This document shows, one piece after another, positions 29,090 through 38,341 of a stretch of 64,000 bases of DNA; position 1 is the stretch's first letter; every line of letters starts with the position of its first letter. A program made the position numbers and the translations under genes. The stretch is from Pistricoccus aurantiacus (GTDB lineage: Bacteria > Pseudomonadota > Gammaproteobacteria > Pseudomonadales > Halomonadaceae), in NCBI RefSeq assembly GCF_042682565.1, contig NZ_JBHUIC010000011.1; one strand, written 5' to 3'. Under the pieces are notes generated by a model. The model worked only from the letters and a program-made list of their open reading frames with translations. It searched no databases and was not told the DNA's origin.

Positions 29090-29485
29090 GCAAAACGCTG
29101 GGAGAGATTGACGTTTCAGGTAAGCTGTTCTGGTTTTGCATGCCAGGTGGTGCCAGGCCCGCTGTCGCAGGTGGTGTTTGGCTCTCCGTTTGCACAGATC
29201 CCCGATGAAATCTCTCGATAGACGGCATAACTCGGACCTATGACCGACTTGGCGGCTGCCGCCGTCGATATCCTTCCAGCCCGCGCCACTGGCGGAACCG
29301 CGGCCTTCAAGGCGCAGGTGAGAGCTGCGGAAACCTATCGTTGAAGCGCTCTCGCTTGAGCGGAGCATGTCGAGTTTTTCTTCCATATGGATCAATATGG
29401 AGACATGACAAGGGCGGTAGCTGTCAAAGCAGAAAAACGTCAGGCTATCGAATGCGTGACACCTCAGTTTCAGGGAGAAACCATC
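29090..29485. other. Gap between waaA and catalase; no gene recognised
   Basis: This stretch of about 400 bases holds the catalase promoter region. A 64-codon minus-strand frame (29116-29310, TTG start, cysteine-containing C-terminus ending WHAKPEQLT) looks slightly protein-like, but I could not assign it to a family and it may be chance or a gene remnant. I see no tRNA, repeat or terminator. Confidence 0.4.
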
Positions 29486-30937
29486 ATGAGCGACAACCGT
29501 AAACCGACTACCACCGATGCGGGCATTCCGGTAGCGAGCGACGAGCATTCGCTGACTGTCGGGCCGGACGGCCCCATCGTGCTGCACGATCATTATCTGA
29601 TCGAACAGATGGCCCAGTTCAACCGCGAACGCATTCCCGAACGTCAGCCCCACGCCAAGGGCAGCGGTGCCTTCGGCCATTTCGAGACCACCGAGGACGT
29701 CAGCCGATACACCAAGGCGGCGCTTTTTCAGCCCGGGGTCAAGACCGAGATGCTGGCGCGCTTTTCCACCGTGGCCGGGGAGCGCGGCAGCCCGGATACC
29801 TGGCGCGATCCCCGGGGCTTTTCGCTGAAGTTCTACACCAGCGAGGGCAACTACGACATGGTGGGCAACAATACGCCGGTGTTCTTCGTACGCGATCCAA
29901 TGAAGTTCCAGCACTTCATCCGCTCCCAGAAACGGCGTGCCGACAACAATCTGCGTGACCACGACATGCAGTGGGACTTCTGGACGCTATCGCCGGAAAC
30001 CGCTCATCAGGTCACCTGGCTGATGGGAGATCGGGGCATTCCCAAGACCTGGCGCCACATGAACGGCTATACCAGCCATACCTACATGTGGGTGAATGCC
30101 CAGGGCGAGCGGTTCTGGGTCAAGTATCACTTCAAGACGGATCAGGGCATCGAGTGCTTGACCCAGGAAGAGGCGGATCGTCTGGCCGGCGAGGACAGCG
30201 ATTACCACATGCGTGATCTGTTCGGCGCGATTGCAGAAGGCAATCATCCGAGCTGGACGCTGCATGTGCAGGTCATGCCCTTCGAGGAGGCCAAGACCTA
30301 TCGCTTCAACCCCTTTGATCTGACCAAGGTCTGGCCTCACGAGGACTATCCGCTGATCAAGGTCGGCAAGATGACCCTGGATCGCAATCCGACGGACAAC
30401 CACACGGAGATCGAGCAGGCGGCCTTCGAACCCAACAACCTGGTGCCGGGTATCGGGCTGTCGCCGGACAAGATGCTGCTGGCCCGCGGTTTCTCCTATG
30501 CGGATGCCCACCGGGCCCGGCTTGGCGCCAACTACAAGCAGATTCCGGTGAATGCGCCCGTGGCGCCGGTGCACAGCTACTCCAAGGATGGCGAGATGCG
30601 CATCAACAAGGTCTCCGACCCGGTGTATGCGCCTAACAGCAAGGGCGGCCCGGCGGCGGACCCGGAGCGCTACCCGGAGGACACCATCTGGTATGCCGAT
30701 GGTGAAATGGTGCGCGCCGCCTACACCTTGCGCGAGGACGACGATGACTTTGGGCAGGCCAACCAGCTTGTCAACAAGGTAATGGACGATGCCGCGCGCG
30801 AGCGACTGGTCAACAACGCAGCGGGTCATATCAAGGATGGTGTGAAAGAACCCGTGCTGTCCCGGGTATTCGAATACTGGAAGAATATCGACAAGGATAT
30901 CGGTGAGCGCATCGAAAAAGCCGTGAAGGAAGGCTGA
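29486..30937 (+). CDS. katA: Monofunctional haem catalase
   Basis: Disproportionates hydrogen peroxide to water and oxygen. The start at 29486 follows AGGGAGA by 7 bases; a longer frame upstream lacks homology. The 483-residue protein is a small-subunit catalase: RIPERQPHAKGSGAFGHFE carries the catalytic His56, MVGNNTPVFFVRDPMKF the catalytic Asn, and RGFSYADAHRARLGANYKQIPVN the haem-ligand Tyr. No signal peptide is seen, so it is cytoplasmic. It is a single-gene unit with its own strong terminator. I see no OxyR site with confidence. Confidence 0.95.
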   Translation: MSDNRKPTTTDAGIPVASDEHSLTVGPDGPIVLHDHYLIEQMAQFNRERIPERQPHAKGSGAFGHFETTEDVSRYTKAALFQPGVKTEMLARFSTVAGERGSPDTWRDPRGFSLKFYTSEGNYDMVGNNTPVFFVRDPMKFQHFIRSQKRRADNNLRDHDMQWDFWTLSPETAHQVTWLMGDRGIPKTWRHMNGYTSHTYMWVNAQGERFWVKYHFKTDQGIECLTQEEADRLAGEDSDYHMRDLFGAIAEGNHPSWTLHVQVMPFEEAKTYRFNPFDLTKVWPHEDYPLIKVGKMTLDRNPTDNHTEIEQAAFEPNNLVPGIGLSPDKMLLARGFSYADAHRARLGANYKQIPVNAPVAPVHSYSKDGEMRINKVSDPVYAPNSKGGPAADPERYPEDTIWYADGEMVRAAYTLREDDDDFGQANQLVNKVMDDAARERLVNNAAGHIKDGVKEPVLSRVFEYWKNIDKDIGERIEKAVKEG

Positions 30938-30972
30938 TAGCGTATTCCACGACTTATGTCTTCTTTATCCAG

Positions 30973-31006
30973 GCCCACTCACTGCAAGGTGAGTGGGCTT
31001 TTTTTT
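30973..31006 (+). terminator. Catalase terminator
   Basis: GCCCACTCAC and GTGAGTGGGC form a perfect 10-bp stem with a 6-base loop, followed by eight T residues. Confidence 0.94.
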
Positions 31007-31028
31007 AACGCTACTAATCGGGGCGTAA

Positions 31029-31700
31029 CTAACGTTCCTTACGCTCCACGCCGTTCTCGGTGCCCAGCAACAGCAGATCCGCGCCGCGCAGGGCGAAGAG
31101 GCCGTTGGTTACAATGCCCGGGATATTGTTGAGCCGCGCTTCCATGGCCTGGGGTTCGTCGATCAGAAATTCGTAGCAGTCGAGTATCTGGTTGCCGTTG
31201 TCGGTGATGGTTCCTTCTCGGTAGACCGGGTCCGCTCCTAGCTTGACCAGTTCTCGGGCAACGAAAGAGCGCGCCATGGGAATCACCTCGACGGGCAGCG
31301 GAAAGCCGCCCAGGGTCGAGGTGGTCTTTGAGGCGTCGGCGATGCAGATGAAGCGTCGGGAGCCGGCGGCGACGACCTTCTCCCGGGTCAGCGCCGCGCC
31401 GCCGCCCTTGATCATCTCCAATTGATCGTTGATCTCGTCCGCGCCGTCCACATAGACCGGCAGCGTGCCGGCTTCGTTGAGCTCGAAAACGTCGATGCCA
31501 TGCTGCTTGAGGCGCTTGGCGGTGGCCTCGGAGCTGGCCACCGCGCCGCGGAAGTCGCCGCGCAGCGCCACCAGGCGATCGATGAAGCGATTGGCGGTGG
31601 AGCCGGTGCCCACGCCGATGATGATCTGGCTGCCGAGGAGTGGGCGAATTTCGTCGATGGCGGCGGCGGCCACCGCGTCCTTGAGTTCGTCCTGGGTCAT
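31029..31700 (-). CDS. rpiA: Ribose-5-phosphate isomerase A
   Basis: Interconverts ribose-5-phosphate and ribulose-5-phosphate in the pentose phosphate pathway. I choose the ATG at 31700 (MTQDELKDAVAAAAID), since E. coli RpiA begins MTQDELKK; the frame runs open to 31751. The 223 residues carry GVGTGSTANRFID, ASSEATAKRL, the catalytic DGADEI and KGGGAALTREK. It is convergent with katA and divergent from ilvA, the same rpiA-ilvA pairing found in many gammaproteobacteria. Confidence 0.97.
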   Translation of the reverse strand: MTQDELKDAVAAAAIDEIRPLLGSQIIIGVGTGSTANRFIDRLVALRGDFRGAVASSEATAKRLKQHGIDVFELNEAGTLPVYVDGADEINDQLEMIKGGGAALTREKVVAAGSRRFICIADASKTTSTLGGFPLPVEVIPMARSFVARELVKLGADPVYREGTITDNGNQILDCYEFLIDEPQAMEARLNNIPGIVTNGLFALRGADLLLLGTENGVERKER

Positions 31701-31865
31701 GAGAGCGATTTGGTCCGGTGGCTGGGGAGTGGGCGCATTATAGGTCACCACTGGCCTGCTGTGGATAGGTGGACATCTTTGCCTTGAACCATCCCCGTGC
31801 TCGATAATGGTGGCCCTTTCGTCAATGTTGCGGCCCAGGCCGTGCTCTCACCTTGGAAGATCAGG

Positions 31866-33380
31866 ATGTTAGAAGATACCGTCAAGAGGATACTCAAGGC
31901 CCGGGTCTACGAAGCCGCTCGTGAAACCCCGATTTCTCCCGCGTCCTTTCTTTCCAAGCGTCTCGACAACCGGATTCTGATCAAGCGCGAGGATCTTCAG
32001 CCGGTCTTTTCCTTCAAGATCCGTGGCGCCTACAACAAGATGGCGCAGCTCAGCGACGAGCAGAAGGCCAAGGGCGTCATCGCTGCCTCCGCGGGCAATC
32101 ACGCCCAAGGCCTGGCCATGGCCGCCAAGCTGATGGGCGTGAAGGCAGTCATCGTGATGCCGCGGATCACCCCGGACATCAAGGTCCAGGCGGTGCGTGC
32201 CCGGGGCGCCAAGGTGGTGCTCAAGGGCGACGCCTTCGCAGAGGCGGCGGCGCATGCCCAGGAATTGATCGAGGCCCATGGCTACACCTACATTCCGCCC
32301 TTTGACGATATCGACGTGATCGCCGGCCAAGGCACCGTGGGTATGGAGATTCTTCATCAGCACAGCGGCCGACTGGATGCGATCTTCGTACCGGTAGGCG
32401 GGGGCGGGTTGATCGCCGGTATCGCCGCCTACGTCAAATACCTGCGCCCGGAAATCAAGATCATCGGCGTGGAATCCGAGGACAGCGCCTGCCTCAAGGC
32501 GGCGCTGGAGGCCGGCGAACGAGTGGTGCTGGATCAGGTCGGGATCTTCGCCGAAGGCGTCGCCGTGGCCCAGGTCGGCGAGGCGCCCTTTGCGCTGCTG
32601 CGGGAGCTGGTGGACGAAGTGATCACCGCCAACGCGGACGAAATGTGCGCCGCGGTCAAGGATATCTTCGAGGAAACCCGGGCGGTGGCGGAAACCTCCG
32701 GAGCGCTTTCCCTGGCCGGACTCAAGAAATACATTCAGCAGACCGGCGTTACCGGTCAGACGCTTATTTGCATCAACTCCGGGGCCAATACCAATTTCGA
32801 TCGGCTGCAGCATATCGCCGAGCGCACGGAGCTCGGCGAGCAGCGCGAGGCGATCCTGGCGGTGACGATTCCCGAACGCCCAGGCAGCTTCAAGCAGTTC
32901 TGCAAGATCATCGGGCGACGCATGGTCACCGAGTTCAACTACCGCTACGCGGATCCGGAAAATGCACATATCTTCGTCGGGGTGCAGGTCAAGCCCGGCG
33001 GCGAGGATCGCCAGGCGGTGGTGCAGCGGCTCGAGGAAAGCGGCTATCCGGTGGCGGATCTCACCGACAACGAGCTGGCCAAGCTGCATATCCGTCATCT
33101 GGGCGGCGGGCGGCCCCAGGAGCATTTCGAGGAAGAGGTGTACCGCTTCGACTTTCCGGAGCGCCCCGGGGCCTTGATCAACTTCCTGACCCACTTGCCT
33201 GCGGACTGGAACATTTCCTTATTCCATTACCGCAACCACGGCGCCGCCTATGGCCGGGTGCTGGTGGGCATGCAGGTGCCCAACGGCGATCGGGTGCATG
33301 TGGAGGAATACTTCGATGCCATCGGCTATCGCTACACCAAGGAGAGCGACAATCCGGCTTATAGACTATTTATGGCTTAA
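31866..33380 (+). CDS. ilvA: Threonine ammonia-lyase, biosynthetic
   Basis: Deaminates threonine to 2-oxobutanoate, the first committed step of isoleucine synthesis, normally inhibited by isoleucine. The start at 31866 gives 504 residues, close to E. coli IlvA (514). The PLP lysine sits in FSFKIRGAYNKM and the glycine-rich phosphate loop in VPVGGGGLIAGIA. Two ACT-like regulatory modules fill the C-terminal third (AVTIPERPGSFKQFCKII and FDFPERPGALINFL), indicating the allosteric biosynthetic form. Its stop codon overlaps the fau stop by 3 bases on the other strand. Confidence 0.96.
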   Translation: MLEDTVKRILKARVYEAARETPISPASFLSKRLDNRILIKREDLQPVFSFKIRGAYNKMAQLSDEQKAKGVIAASAGNHAQGLAMAAKLMGVKAVIVMPRITPDIKVQAVRARGAKVVLKGDAFAEAAAHAQELIEAHGYTYIPPFDDIDVIAGQGTVGMEILHQHSGRLDAIFVPVGGGGLIAGIAAYVKYLRPEIKIIGVESEDSACLKAALEAGERVVLDQVGIFAEGVAVAQVGEAPFALLRELVDEVITANADEMCAAVKDIFEETRAVAETSGALSLAGLKKYIQQTGVTGQTLICINSGANTNFDRLQHIAERTELGEQREAILAVTIPERPGSFKQFCKIIGRRMVTEFNYRYADPENAHIFVGVQVKPGGEDRQAVVQRLEESGYPVADLTDNELAKLHIRHLGGGRPQEHFEEEVYRFDFPERPGALINFLTHLPADWNISLFHYRNHGAAYGRVLVGMQVPNGDRVHVEEYFDAIGYRYTKESDNPAYRLFMA

Positions 33381-34027
33381 GGCCGAACCGTTGGTCGCAC
33401 TATGCGCCGGTCGCTGACGATGGCGTCCAAGGGTACGTCCCAGGGTGCCACCGGTAGCTCGGCGACCCCTTGGCAGTCGTGAGCCACGCCGATCAGGCCG
33501 GGCTTGGGGCGCCGCCAGCGAGTGAAGGCAAAGGTGCGATCGTAGAAGCCGCCGCCCATGCCCATGCGATTGCCTTGCGCGTCGAAGCCCACCAGGGGCA
33601 TCAATACCAGATCCAGCGCCCAGGCGGGCAGGCGCCTGGCACGATGGGCGCCGTGACGGGTATCCGGCTCGGCGATACCGAAACGATTGCGTACCATGGG
33701 CGTACTGGCGTGATAGCGCACGAACCAGAGGCGATTCTCCGAAAGCGGTTTCAGCACCGGCAAATAGACCTGAGCGCCACGCTTGCGCAGCCAGTCGATC
33801 AACGGCGTCGGATCGATCTCGCCGCCTTGAGGCAGGTACAGCGCCACCCGGCGAGCCCGCTGGACTTCCGGCAATGACTTGAGTTGCTGCACAAGCTGAT
33901 GCGCGGCCCGACGCTGCTGGCGACTGTCCAGGACGCGGCGACGGCGACGCAGCTCTCGACGCAGCTGATCGCGGCTCGGTGAGTCGTGAGAACCGTTGAT
34001 GGAAAGAGAAGGGGGAGAGGCTGGCAT
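33377..34027 (-). CDS. 5-formyltetrahydrofolate cyclo-ligase
   Basis: Converts 5-formyl-THF to 5,10-methenyl-THF using ATP (E. coli YgfA/Fau). The 216-residue protein has RRELRRRRRVLD, the substrate region YLPQGGEIDPTPLIDWL, and the signature VLMPLVGFDAQGNRMGMGGGFYDRTFA. It lies immediately downstream of 6S RNA on the same strand, as in E. coli where ssrS and ygfA are co-transcribed. It is convergent with ilvA. Confidence 0.93.
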   Translation of the reverse strand: MPASPPSLSINGSHDSPSRDQLRRELRRRRRVLDSRQQRRAAHQLVQQLKSLPEVQRARRVALYLPQGGEIDPTPLIDWLRKRGAQVYLPVLKPLSENRLWFVRYHASTPMVRNRFGIAEPDTRHGAHRARRLPAWALDLVLMPLVGFDAQGNRMGMGGGFYDRTFAFTRWRRPKPGLIGVAHDCQGVAELPVAPWDVPLDAIVSDRRIVRPTVRP

Positions 34028-34046
34028 GGCAGTTGATCGGTCTCGA

Positions 34047-34230
34047 GGTTCCCCAGAATGCCGCTGTCATTCTGGCCCTTGAACCCATTGGTTCAAGGTG
34101 GGTGGCCGCAGACAGACCGTCAGGCTTTCCGACGTGCGGACATGCACACGGGTCTGTCTAGCTAATGGCCCCCTGGGTACTGCGCATAGGCTCGAGGGAC
34201 TATAATGACTGGCAAACATTCCAGGGAACA
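34047..34230 (-). ncRNA. ssrS: 6S RNA
   Basis: 6S RNA mimics an open promoter and sequesters the sigma-70 RNA polymerase holoenzyme. On the minus strand the 5' end TTCCCTGGAATG pairs with the 3' end CATTCTGGGGAA, closing a molecule of about 184 nt (E. coli 183). The most conserved part is clear: CACCTTGAACCAATGGGTTC followed by AAGG and a CAGCGGCATTCT-type tail, and CCCTCGAGCCTAT matches the 5' strand CCCCTGAGCC. Context is exact: zapA upstream, fau downstream. Ends are estimated to within a few bases. Confidence 0.93.
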
Positions 34231-34309
34231 CTTCCATCCTATCAGAACTGATCCTTGAGCCAAAGCATCTAGATCCCTAATACAGCGGTAGTAATCTTGG
34301 CGGTTGCTT

Positions 34310-34609
34310 TCAGCGCTGTGGAGCATTAACCAAGGCATCTTCCAGCCGGGCGTTCAGCCTACCCAGGCTTTCCTCGTCGGACTTGCGCTCTTCCAGCAGC
34401 TTGACCAGCTCATGGGTGATGTTGAGCGCCGCCATTACCGCGATCTTCTCTGTGCCCAGTATCTTGCCCTGGGCGTGGATGCTGCGCATGGAACGATCCA
34501 GGTACAGGGCTGCGCGTTCAAGCTGCACACGCTCCTCCGAGGGGCAAGCGATGACGTAATTGCGCCCCAGCAGGGATATTTCAGTGGTTGGCCGCGGGTC
34601 ATCGGTCAT
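34310..34609 (-). CDS. zapA: Cell division protein ZapA
   Basis: ZapA bundles FtsZ protofilaments at the division ring. The 99-residue protein has the typical small N-terminal domain with TTEISLLGRNYVIACPSEER, the RSIHAQGKILGTEKIAVMAALNI region and a C-terminal coiled coil (KLLEERKSDEESLGRLNARL). It is upstream of ssrS and fau on the same strand and divergent from the UPF0149 gene. Confidence 0.93.
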   Translation of the reverse strand: MTDDPRPTTEISLLGRNYVIACPSEERVQLERAALYLDRSMRSIHAQGKILGTEKIAVMAALNITHELVKLLEERKSDEESLGRLNARLEDALVNAPQR

Positions 34610-34797
34610 GGGGGCTCCGGAATAGGCCAGGATCGGCCTCGATACGTTACTATGAACTCGGGGTCATGCAGCAGCGCAAGCCACCGATGAAAAGTCTCAA
34701 GCGCTATCCGCGAGTCACTATAAGAGAGCCGCTTGCGAACGGTCAACGCATGCCTGTGTACTGCCACCCTTGCCACCCGTTTGCATTGGGGATCTTC

Positions 34798-35370
34798 ATG
34801 TCACTGATCAACGAGCGTATCGATTTCGCTACTATCGCCGATACCTTTCTCGTTCACGGCAGCTTTCAGTCGCCGGCCTTTCTCGATGGCCATCTGGCCG
34901 CTGCCTTGGGATTGATCGATATCGATGCCACCGGCTGGCTCGAGGAGGTATGCGCCGCTCTCGGGGTCGAGCAACCCCGAGATCCCCAGAGCGCCGAAAC
35001 CCTGTTGCAGTGGCGGCAGCAGAGCCTGGCCGCCTTGTCTGCAGCGGAACTCGACTACGAGCCGCTGCTGCCGGACGAGATGTTTTCCCTGGCGGAACGG
35101 GCGGAGGGGCTAAGGCAATGGTGTATGGGTTTTCTCGAGGACGTGAACAATACGGAGACCGAGGTTCAGGAACGATGGTCTCAGGAATTACGCGAGGCGA
35201 TAGGCGATCTCGCTGCGTTAGCGGAGTTGGAAATCGACCTTGAAGACAGCAGCGAGAACGAGAACGACCTGTTCGCGCTCACCGAACACGCGCGCATGGC
35301 GGCGATGCTGCTATATACGGAACAGCACCCGGGGATGCCCCAGGTCGAAAAGCCTCAGCAGACTCACTAG
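34798..35370 (+). CDS. UPF0149 family protein YgfB-like
   Basis: The family has no clear enzymatic function; the P. aeruginosa YgfB is linked to regulation of ampC-type resistance. The ATG at 34798 after TGGGGAT gives 190 residues: FLVHGSFQSPAFLDGHLAAALG, RQQSLAALSAAELDYEPLLPDE, and RAEGLRQWCMGFLEDV are family features, with an acidic C-terminal part. It is an all-helical cytoplasmic protein. It is divergent from zapA, as in other gammaproteobacteria, but pepP, which normally follows, is missing. Confidence 0.88.
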   Translation: MSLINERIDFATIADTFLVHGSFQSPAFLDGHLAAALGLIDIDATGWLEEVCAALGVEQPRDPQSAETLLQWRQQSLAALSAAELDYEPLLPDEMFSLAERAEGLRQWCMGFLEDVNNTETEVQERWSQELREAIGDLAALAELEIDLEDSSENENDLFALTEHARMAAMLLYTEQHPGMPQVEKPQQTH

Positions 35371-35473
35371 ACAGCGAATGAAACGATCAGAAAACGTACA
35401 AGATGAAAAGTCTCTTAATTTATTTACGTAATTTTTGTAATAATCGTAATATTATACAAATCAAGAGGTTGGC
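35371..35473 (+). promoter_or_regulatory. AT-rich promoter region of ubiH
   Basis: A conspicuously AT-rich 103-base gap precedes ubiH (runs such as TTAATTTATTTACG, and a -10-like TATTAT at about 35449). AGAGG near 35464 is the ubiH ribosome site. In relatives pepP occupies this place; no remnant is visible. Confidence 0.5.
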
Positions 35474-36736
35474 ATGGATGATGTGTCGGTGTCCGAGAAC
35501 ATAGCAGCCAAGGAAGCGGTATCAAAAGACGACGTGGATATCGCCATCATCGGCGGTGGTCTGGTGGGAGCGAGTCTGGCCTGCGCCCTGGCGCCCTTGA
35601 TCGACCGGTATCGACTGCGAGTCGCGGTAATCGAGGCGGCGCCGCTATCGATTTCAAAGGCATCGACTTCCCATGAGCTGGCTTACCAGCCCAGCTTCGA
35701 TGCGAGAGCCAGCGCCATCGCCCAAGGCTCGCGTGTTCATTTCGAACGGCTAGGGGTATGGACGCGAATGGCGGAGCAGGCGGAGTCCATCCGCTGTATC
35801 CACGTCAGTCAGCGCGGCAGCTGGGGAGCGACTCGTCTGGAGGCGGATGAGCTGGGGGTGGAAGCGCTGGGCTATGTGCTGCCCAACGCCTGGATGGGTC
35901 GAGTGCTGCACCAGCGCTTGGCGGAAATGGCGCTGGAGTGGCACTGTCCGGCAAAAGTGGACACGATTGTCCCGACCGCCAAGGGGCATCGCTTGACGCT
36001 TTCCCAGGGCCGAACGGTGGAAGCGCGCTTGACGGTGCTGGCGGACGGCGGTCGCTCCGGCCTCAAGGAACGGCTCGGTATCGCAAGCCAAGCGCGACCC
36101 TACGGACAGCAGGCAATCATCGCCAACCTGGAAGTCAGCCGGCCTCACCAGGGAGTGGCTTACGAACGTTTCACCAGCCAGGGGCCGATGGCGCTGCTGC
36201 CGCTGAGTGGCAATCGCATGGAACTGGTCTGGACGCATCCCCAGGGCGCGGACGAAGCGATCATGAACGCAGGCGACGGGGATTTCCTGGCCTGGCTGCA
36301 GCAGGCCTTCGGTGATCGCGCCGGGCGATTTCGCCGCGTCGGACAGCGCCATCGCTACCCGCTTTCCCTGGTGACCGCGGAGGAGCCGGTGCGTCCCGGC
36401 CTGGCGGTACTGGGCAACGCCGCTCATGCGCTCCATCCGGTGGCCGGTCAAGGTTTCAACCTGGCGCTGCGCGGCGTGATGGATCTGGTGACAGTATTGG
36501 CGGAATCCTTGGCGCTGAATCGCACTCTGGGCGGACTGGACGCGCTGAGTGCGTTCGAGGCCCGGCGTGCCCGAGACCGCCGCAACGTGATTCGCTTCAG
36601 CGACGGCTTGATTCGGCTGTTCGGTATCGATCAGCCGCTGCTGGCCCACGCCAGGGGCGCGGGGCTTGTCGGATTGAACCTGGCAGGACCGCTGCGCCGG
36701 ACGCTGGCCCGGCGCGCCATGGGGCTCGAGCGTTAA
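35474..36736 (+). CDS. ubiH: 2-octaprenyl-6-methoxyphenol hydroxylase (UbiH)
   Basis: A flavin monooxygenase of ubiquinone ring hydroxylation. The 420 residues have the FAD dinucleotide motif DIAIIGGGLVGASLACAL near residue 25, the UbiH-type YQPSFDARASAIAQGS, the DG motif LADGGRSGLKERLG and the second FAD motif LGNAAHALHPVAGQGFNLALR. UbiH and UbiI act at different ring positions; YQPSFDARA favours UbiH. An NCS2 permease gene on the opposite strand separates it from ubiI. Confidence 0.92.
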   Translation: MDDVSVSENIAAKEAVSKDDVDIAIIGGGLVGASLACALAPLIDRYRLRVAVIEAAPLSISKASTSHELAYQPSFDARASAIAQGSRVHFERLGVWTRMAEQAESIRCIHVSQRGSWGATRLEADELGVEALGYVLPNAWMGRVLHQRLAEMALEWHCPAKVDTIVPTAKGHRLTLSQGRTVEARLTVLADGGRSGLKERLGIASQARPYGQQAIIANLEVSRPHQGVAYERFTSQGPMALLPLSGNRMELVWTHPQGADEAIMNAGDGDFLAWLQQAFGDRAGRFRRVGQRHRYPLSLVTAEEPVRPGLAVLGNAAHALHPVAGQGFNLALRGVMDLVTVLAESLALNRTLGGLDALSAFEARRARDRRNVIRFSDGLIRLFGIDQPLLAHARGAGLVGLNLAGPLRRTLARRAMGLER

Positions 36737-36740
36737 AAAG

Positions 36741-36773
36741 TAAAAAGCCCCGACGCCTTGGGCGCCGGGGCTT
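36741..36773 (-). terminator. Terminator between ubiH and the NCS2 permease
   Basis: AAGCCCCGACGCC and GGCGCCGGGGCTT form a long stem. On the minus strand it is followed by TTTTACTTTTTA, so it terminates the permease gene; it may also stop ubiH transcription from the other side. Confidence 0.85.
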
Positions 36774-36814
36774 GTCATGATCCAGTAGGTATCGACTGAA
36801 ATGCACCAGCAGTT

Positions 36815-38341
36815 TTAGTGAGAACTGGCGGGTTGGCCGCTGATTCCGTTAGCTTCTGGGCTGTTGTCCGGCACGATCGGCACTTCCTCGCCTTCCGCGT
36901 TGAAGAGCTTGCCATCGACAAAATGGTCGCCGTGATTGAGCACCGCCACATCACGTTCACACAGGATACGATTGGTGCCGGCGACGAAGACGGAGGCTTG
37001 ATCGACGTTGCCCGCCTTCAGGTGATTGAACAGCAGGTTCAGCAGGATCGCCATGATTGCCGCGGAGCTGATGCCGGAGTGGAAGATGGTTTCGAACCAG
37101 TCGGGGAAGTGCTCGTAGAACGTCGGCGCGGCGATCGGGATCATGCCGAAGCCGATGGAGGTGGCGACGATCACCAGGTTCATGTTGTTGTGATATTCCA
37201 CCTTGGCCAGGGTACGAATGCCGCTGGCGGCCACGGTGCCGAACAGCACGATGCCGGCACCACCGAGCACGGCAGTGGGGACCGCGGCAACCACTCGCCC
37301 CATGACCGGCAGCAGGCCGAGCAGCACCAGGATGACACCGCCGGCGGCGACCACGAAGCGGCTCTTGACCCCGGTCACCGCCACCAGGCCGACGTTCTGG
37401 GCGAAGGCGCTCTGGGTAAAGGAGCCGAAGATAGGCGCGAGCGCGCTGGACGCCATGTCCGCCCGCAGGCCATTGGCGATACGCTTGGAATCCACCTCCG
37501 TATCGACGATCTCGCCCACCGCAATGATATCCGCGGTGGTTTCCGTCAGGATGACGATGACCACGATCAGCATGGAAATGATCGCCGCGATATCGAACAC
37601 CGGCGCGCCGAAGAAGAAAGGCTGCGGGAACGCGAAGATCGGGCCGTTGCCTACCTGAGAGAAGTCCGCCATGCCGACTGCGGTGGCGAACAGGGTGCCG
37701 ATGACCATGGCGAGCAGGATGGAAAGCCGGGACACTGCGGCGATGCCGATCTTGCTTAGCACCAGCACCAGCGCCAGGGTCAGCGCCGCCAGGCCGATAT
37801 TGGCCACGCTGCCGAAATCCTCCGCCTTGCTGTTGCCGCCCATGGCCCAGCGGGCCGCTACCGGCATCAGGGTCAGGCCGATGGTGGTGATGATGGTGCC
37901 GGTGACTACCGGGGGGAGAAACTTGATCACCTTGGAGAAGATCGGCGCGATGAGAAAGCCGATGGCGGCGGAGGCCATGACCGCACCGAACACGGTGGGT
38001 AGCCCGCCCCCGGCGACGACGATGGCGATCATCGTCGCCACGCTGGCAAAGGATACCCCCTGCACCAGCGGCAGCTGGCAGCCGAAGAAGGGGAAGCCGA
38101 TGGTCTGGATCAGAGTGGCGAGTCCACCCATGAACAGAGCGGCGGCGATCAGGACGCCGATTTCCGCTGGTGCCAGGCCGGCGGCTTGGCCGATGATCAA
38201 GGGTACGGCGACGATACCGCCGTACATGGTCAGGACGTGCTGCAATCCATAGGCAATACTGGGGGCGACGCCCAGGTATTCATCTTCGGGACGTTTGGCT
38301 TCATGCTTGTGTCGCGTGGTGCCGGTCGGAGTTGTTGTCAT
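36815..38341 (-). CDS. NCS2 family purine (xanthine/urate) permease
   Basis: An inner-membrane nucleobase:cation symporter of 508 residues with about 12-14 membrane segments. Signature elements are GLQHVLTMYGGIVAVPLII near 32-50, QLPLVQGVSFASVATM, ILTETTADIIAVGEIV and the NAT motif QNVGLVAVTG. These place it in the xanthine/urate branch rather than uracil permeases. Given the urate-oxidation genes at 54-57 kb, urate or xanthine is the best guess. It is inserted between ubiH and ubiI on the opposite strand with its own terminator, an arrangement I take as a later insertion. Confidence 0.85.
   Translation of the reverse strand: MTTTPTGTTRHKHEAKRPEDEYLGVAPSIAYGLQHVLTMYGGIVAVPLIIGQAAGLAPAEIGVLIAAALFMGGLATLIQTIGFPFFGCQLPLVQGVSFASVATMIAIVVAGGGLPTVFGAVMASAAIGFLIAPIFSKVIKFLPPVVTGTIITTIGLTLMPVAARWAMGGNSKAEDFGSVANIGLAALTLALVLVLSKIGIAAVSRLSILLAMVIGTLFATAVGMADFSQVGNGPIFAFPQPFFFGAPVFDIAAIISMLIVVIVILTETTADIIAVGEIVDTEVDSKRIANGLRADMASSALAPIFGSFTQSAFAQNVGLVAVTGVKSRFVVAAGGVILVLLGLLPVMGRVVAAVPTAVLGGAGIVLFGTVAASGIRTLAKVEYHNNMNLVIVATSIGFGMIPIAAPTFYEHFPDWFETIFHSGISSAAIMAILLNLLFNHLKAGNVDQASVFVAGTNRILCERDVAVLNHGDHFVDGKLFNAEGEEVPIVPDNSPEANGISGQPASSH

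Noticed and set aside
29413..29420. GGCGGTAG, the core of the RfaH ops element
   Set aside because: It lies upstream of the catalase, not of an LPS operon, and the flanking bases do not continue the ops/JUMPstart pattern.
31701..31751. Upstream extension of rpiA by 17 codons
   Set aside because: The internal start MTQDELK matches the conserved RpiA N-terminus and normal family length.
34201..34206. TATAAT on the plus strand as a promoter
   Set aside because: It falls within the 6S RNA gene on the minus strand near its 5' stem, and no plus-strand gene starts until 34798.
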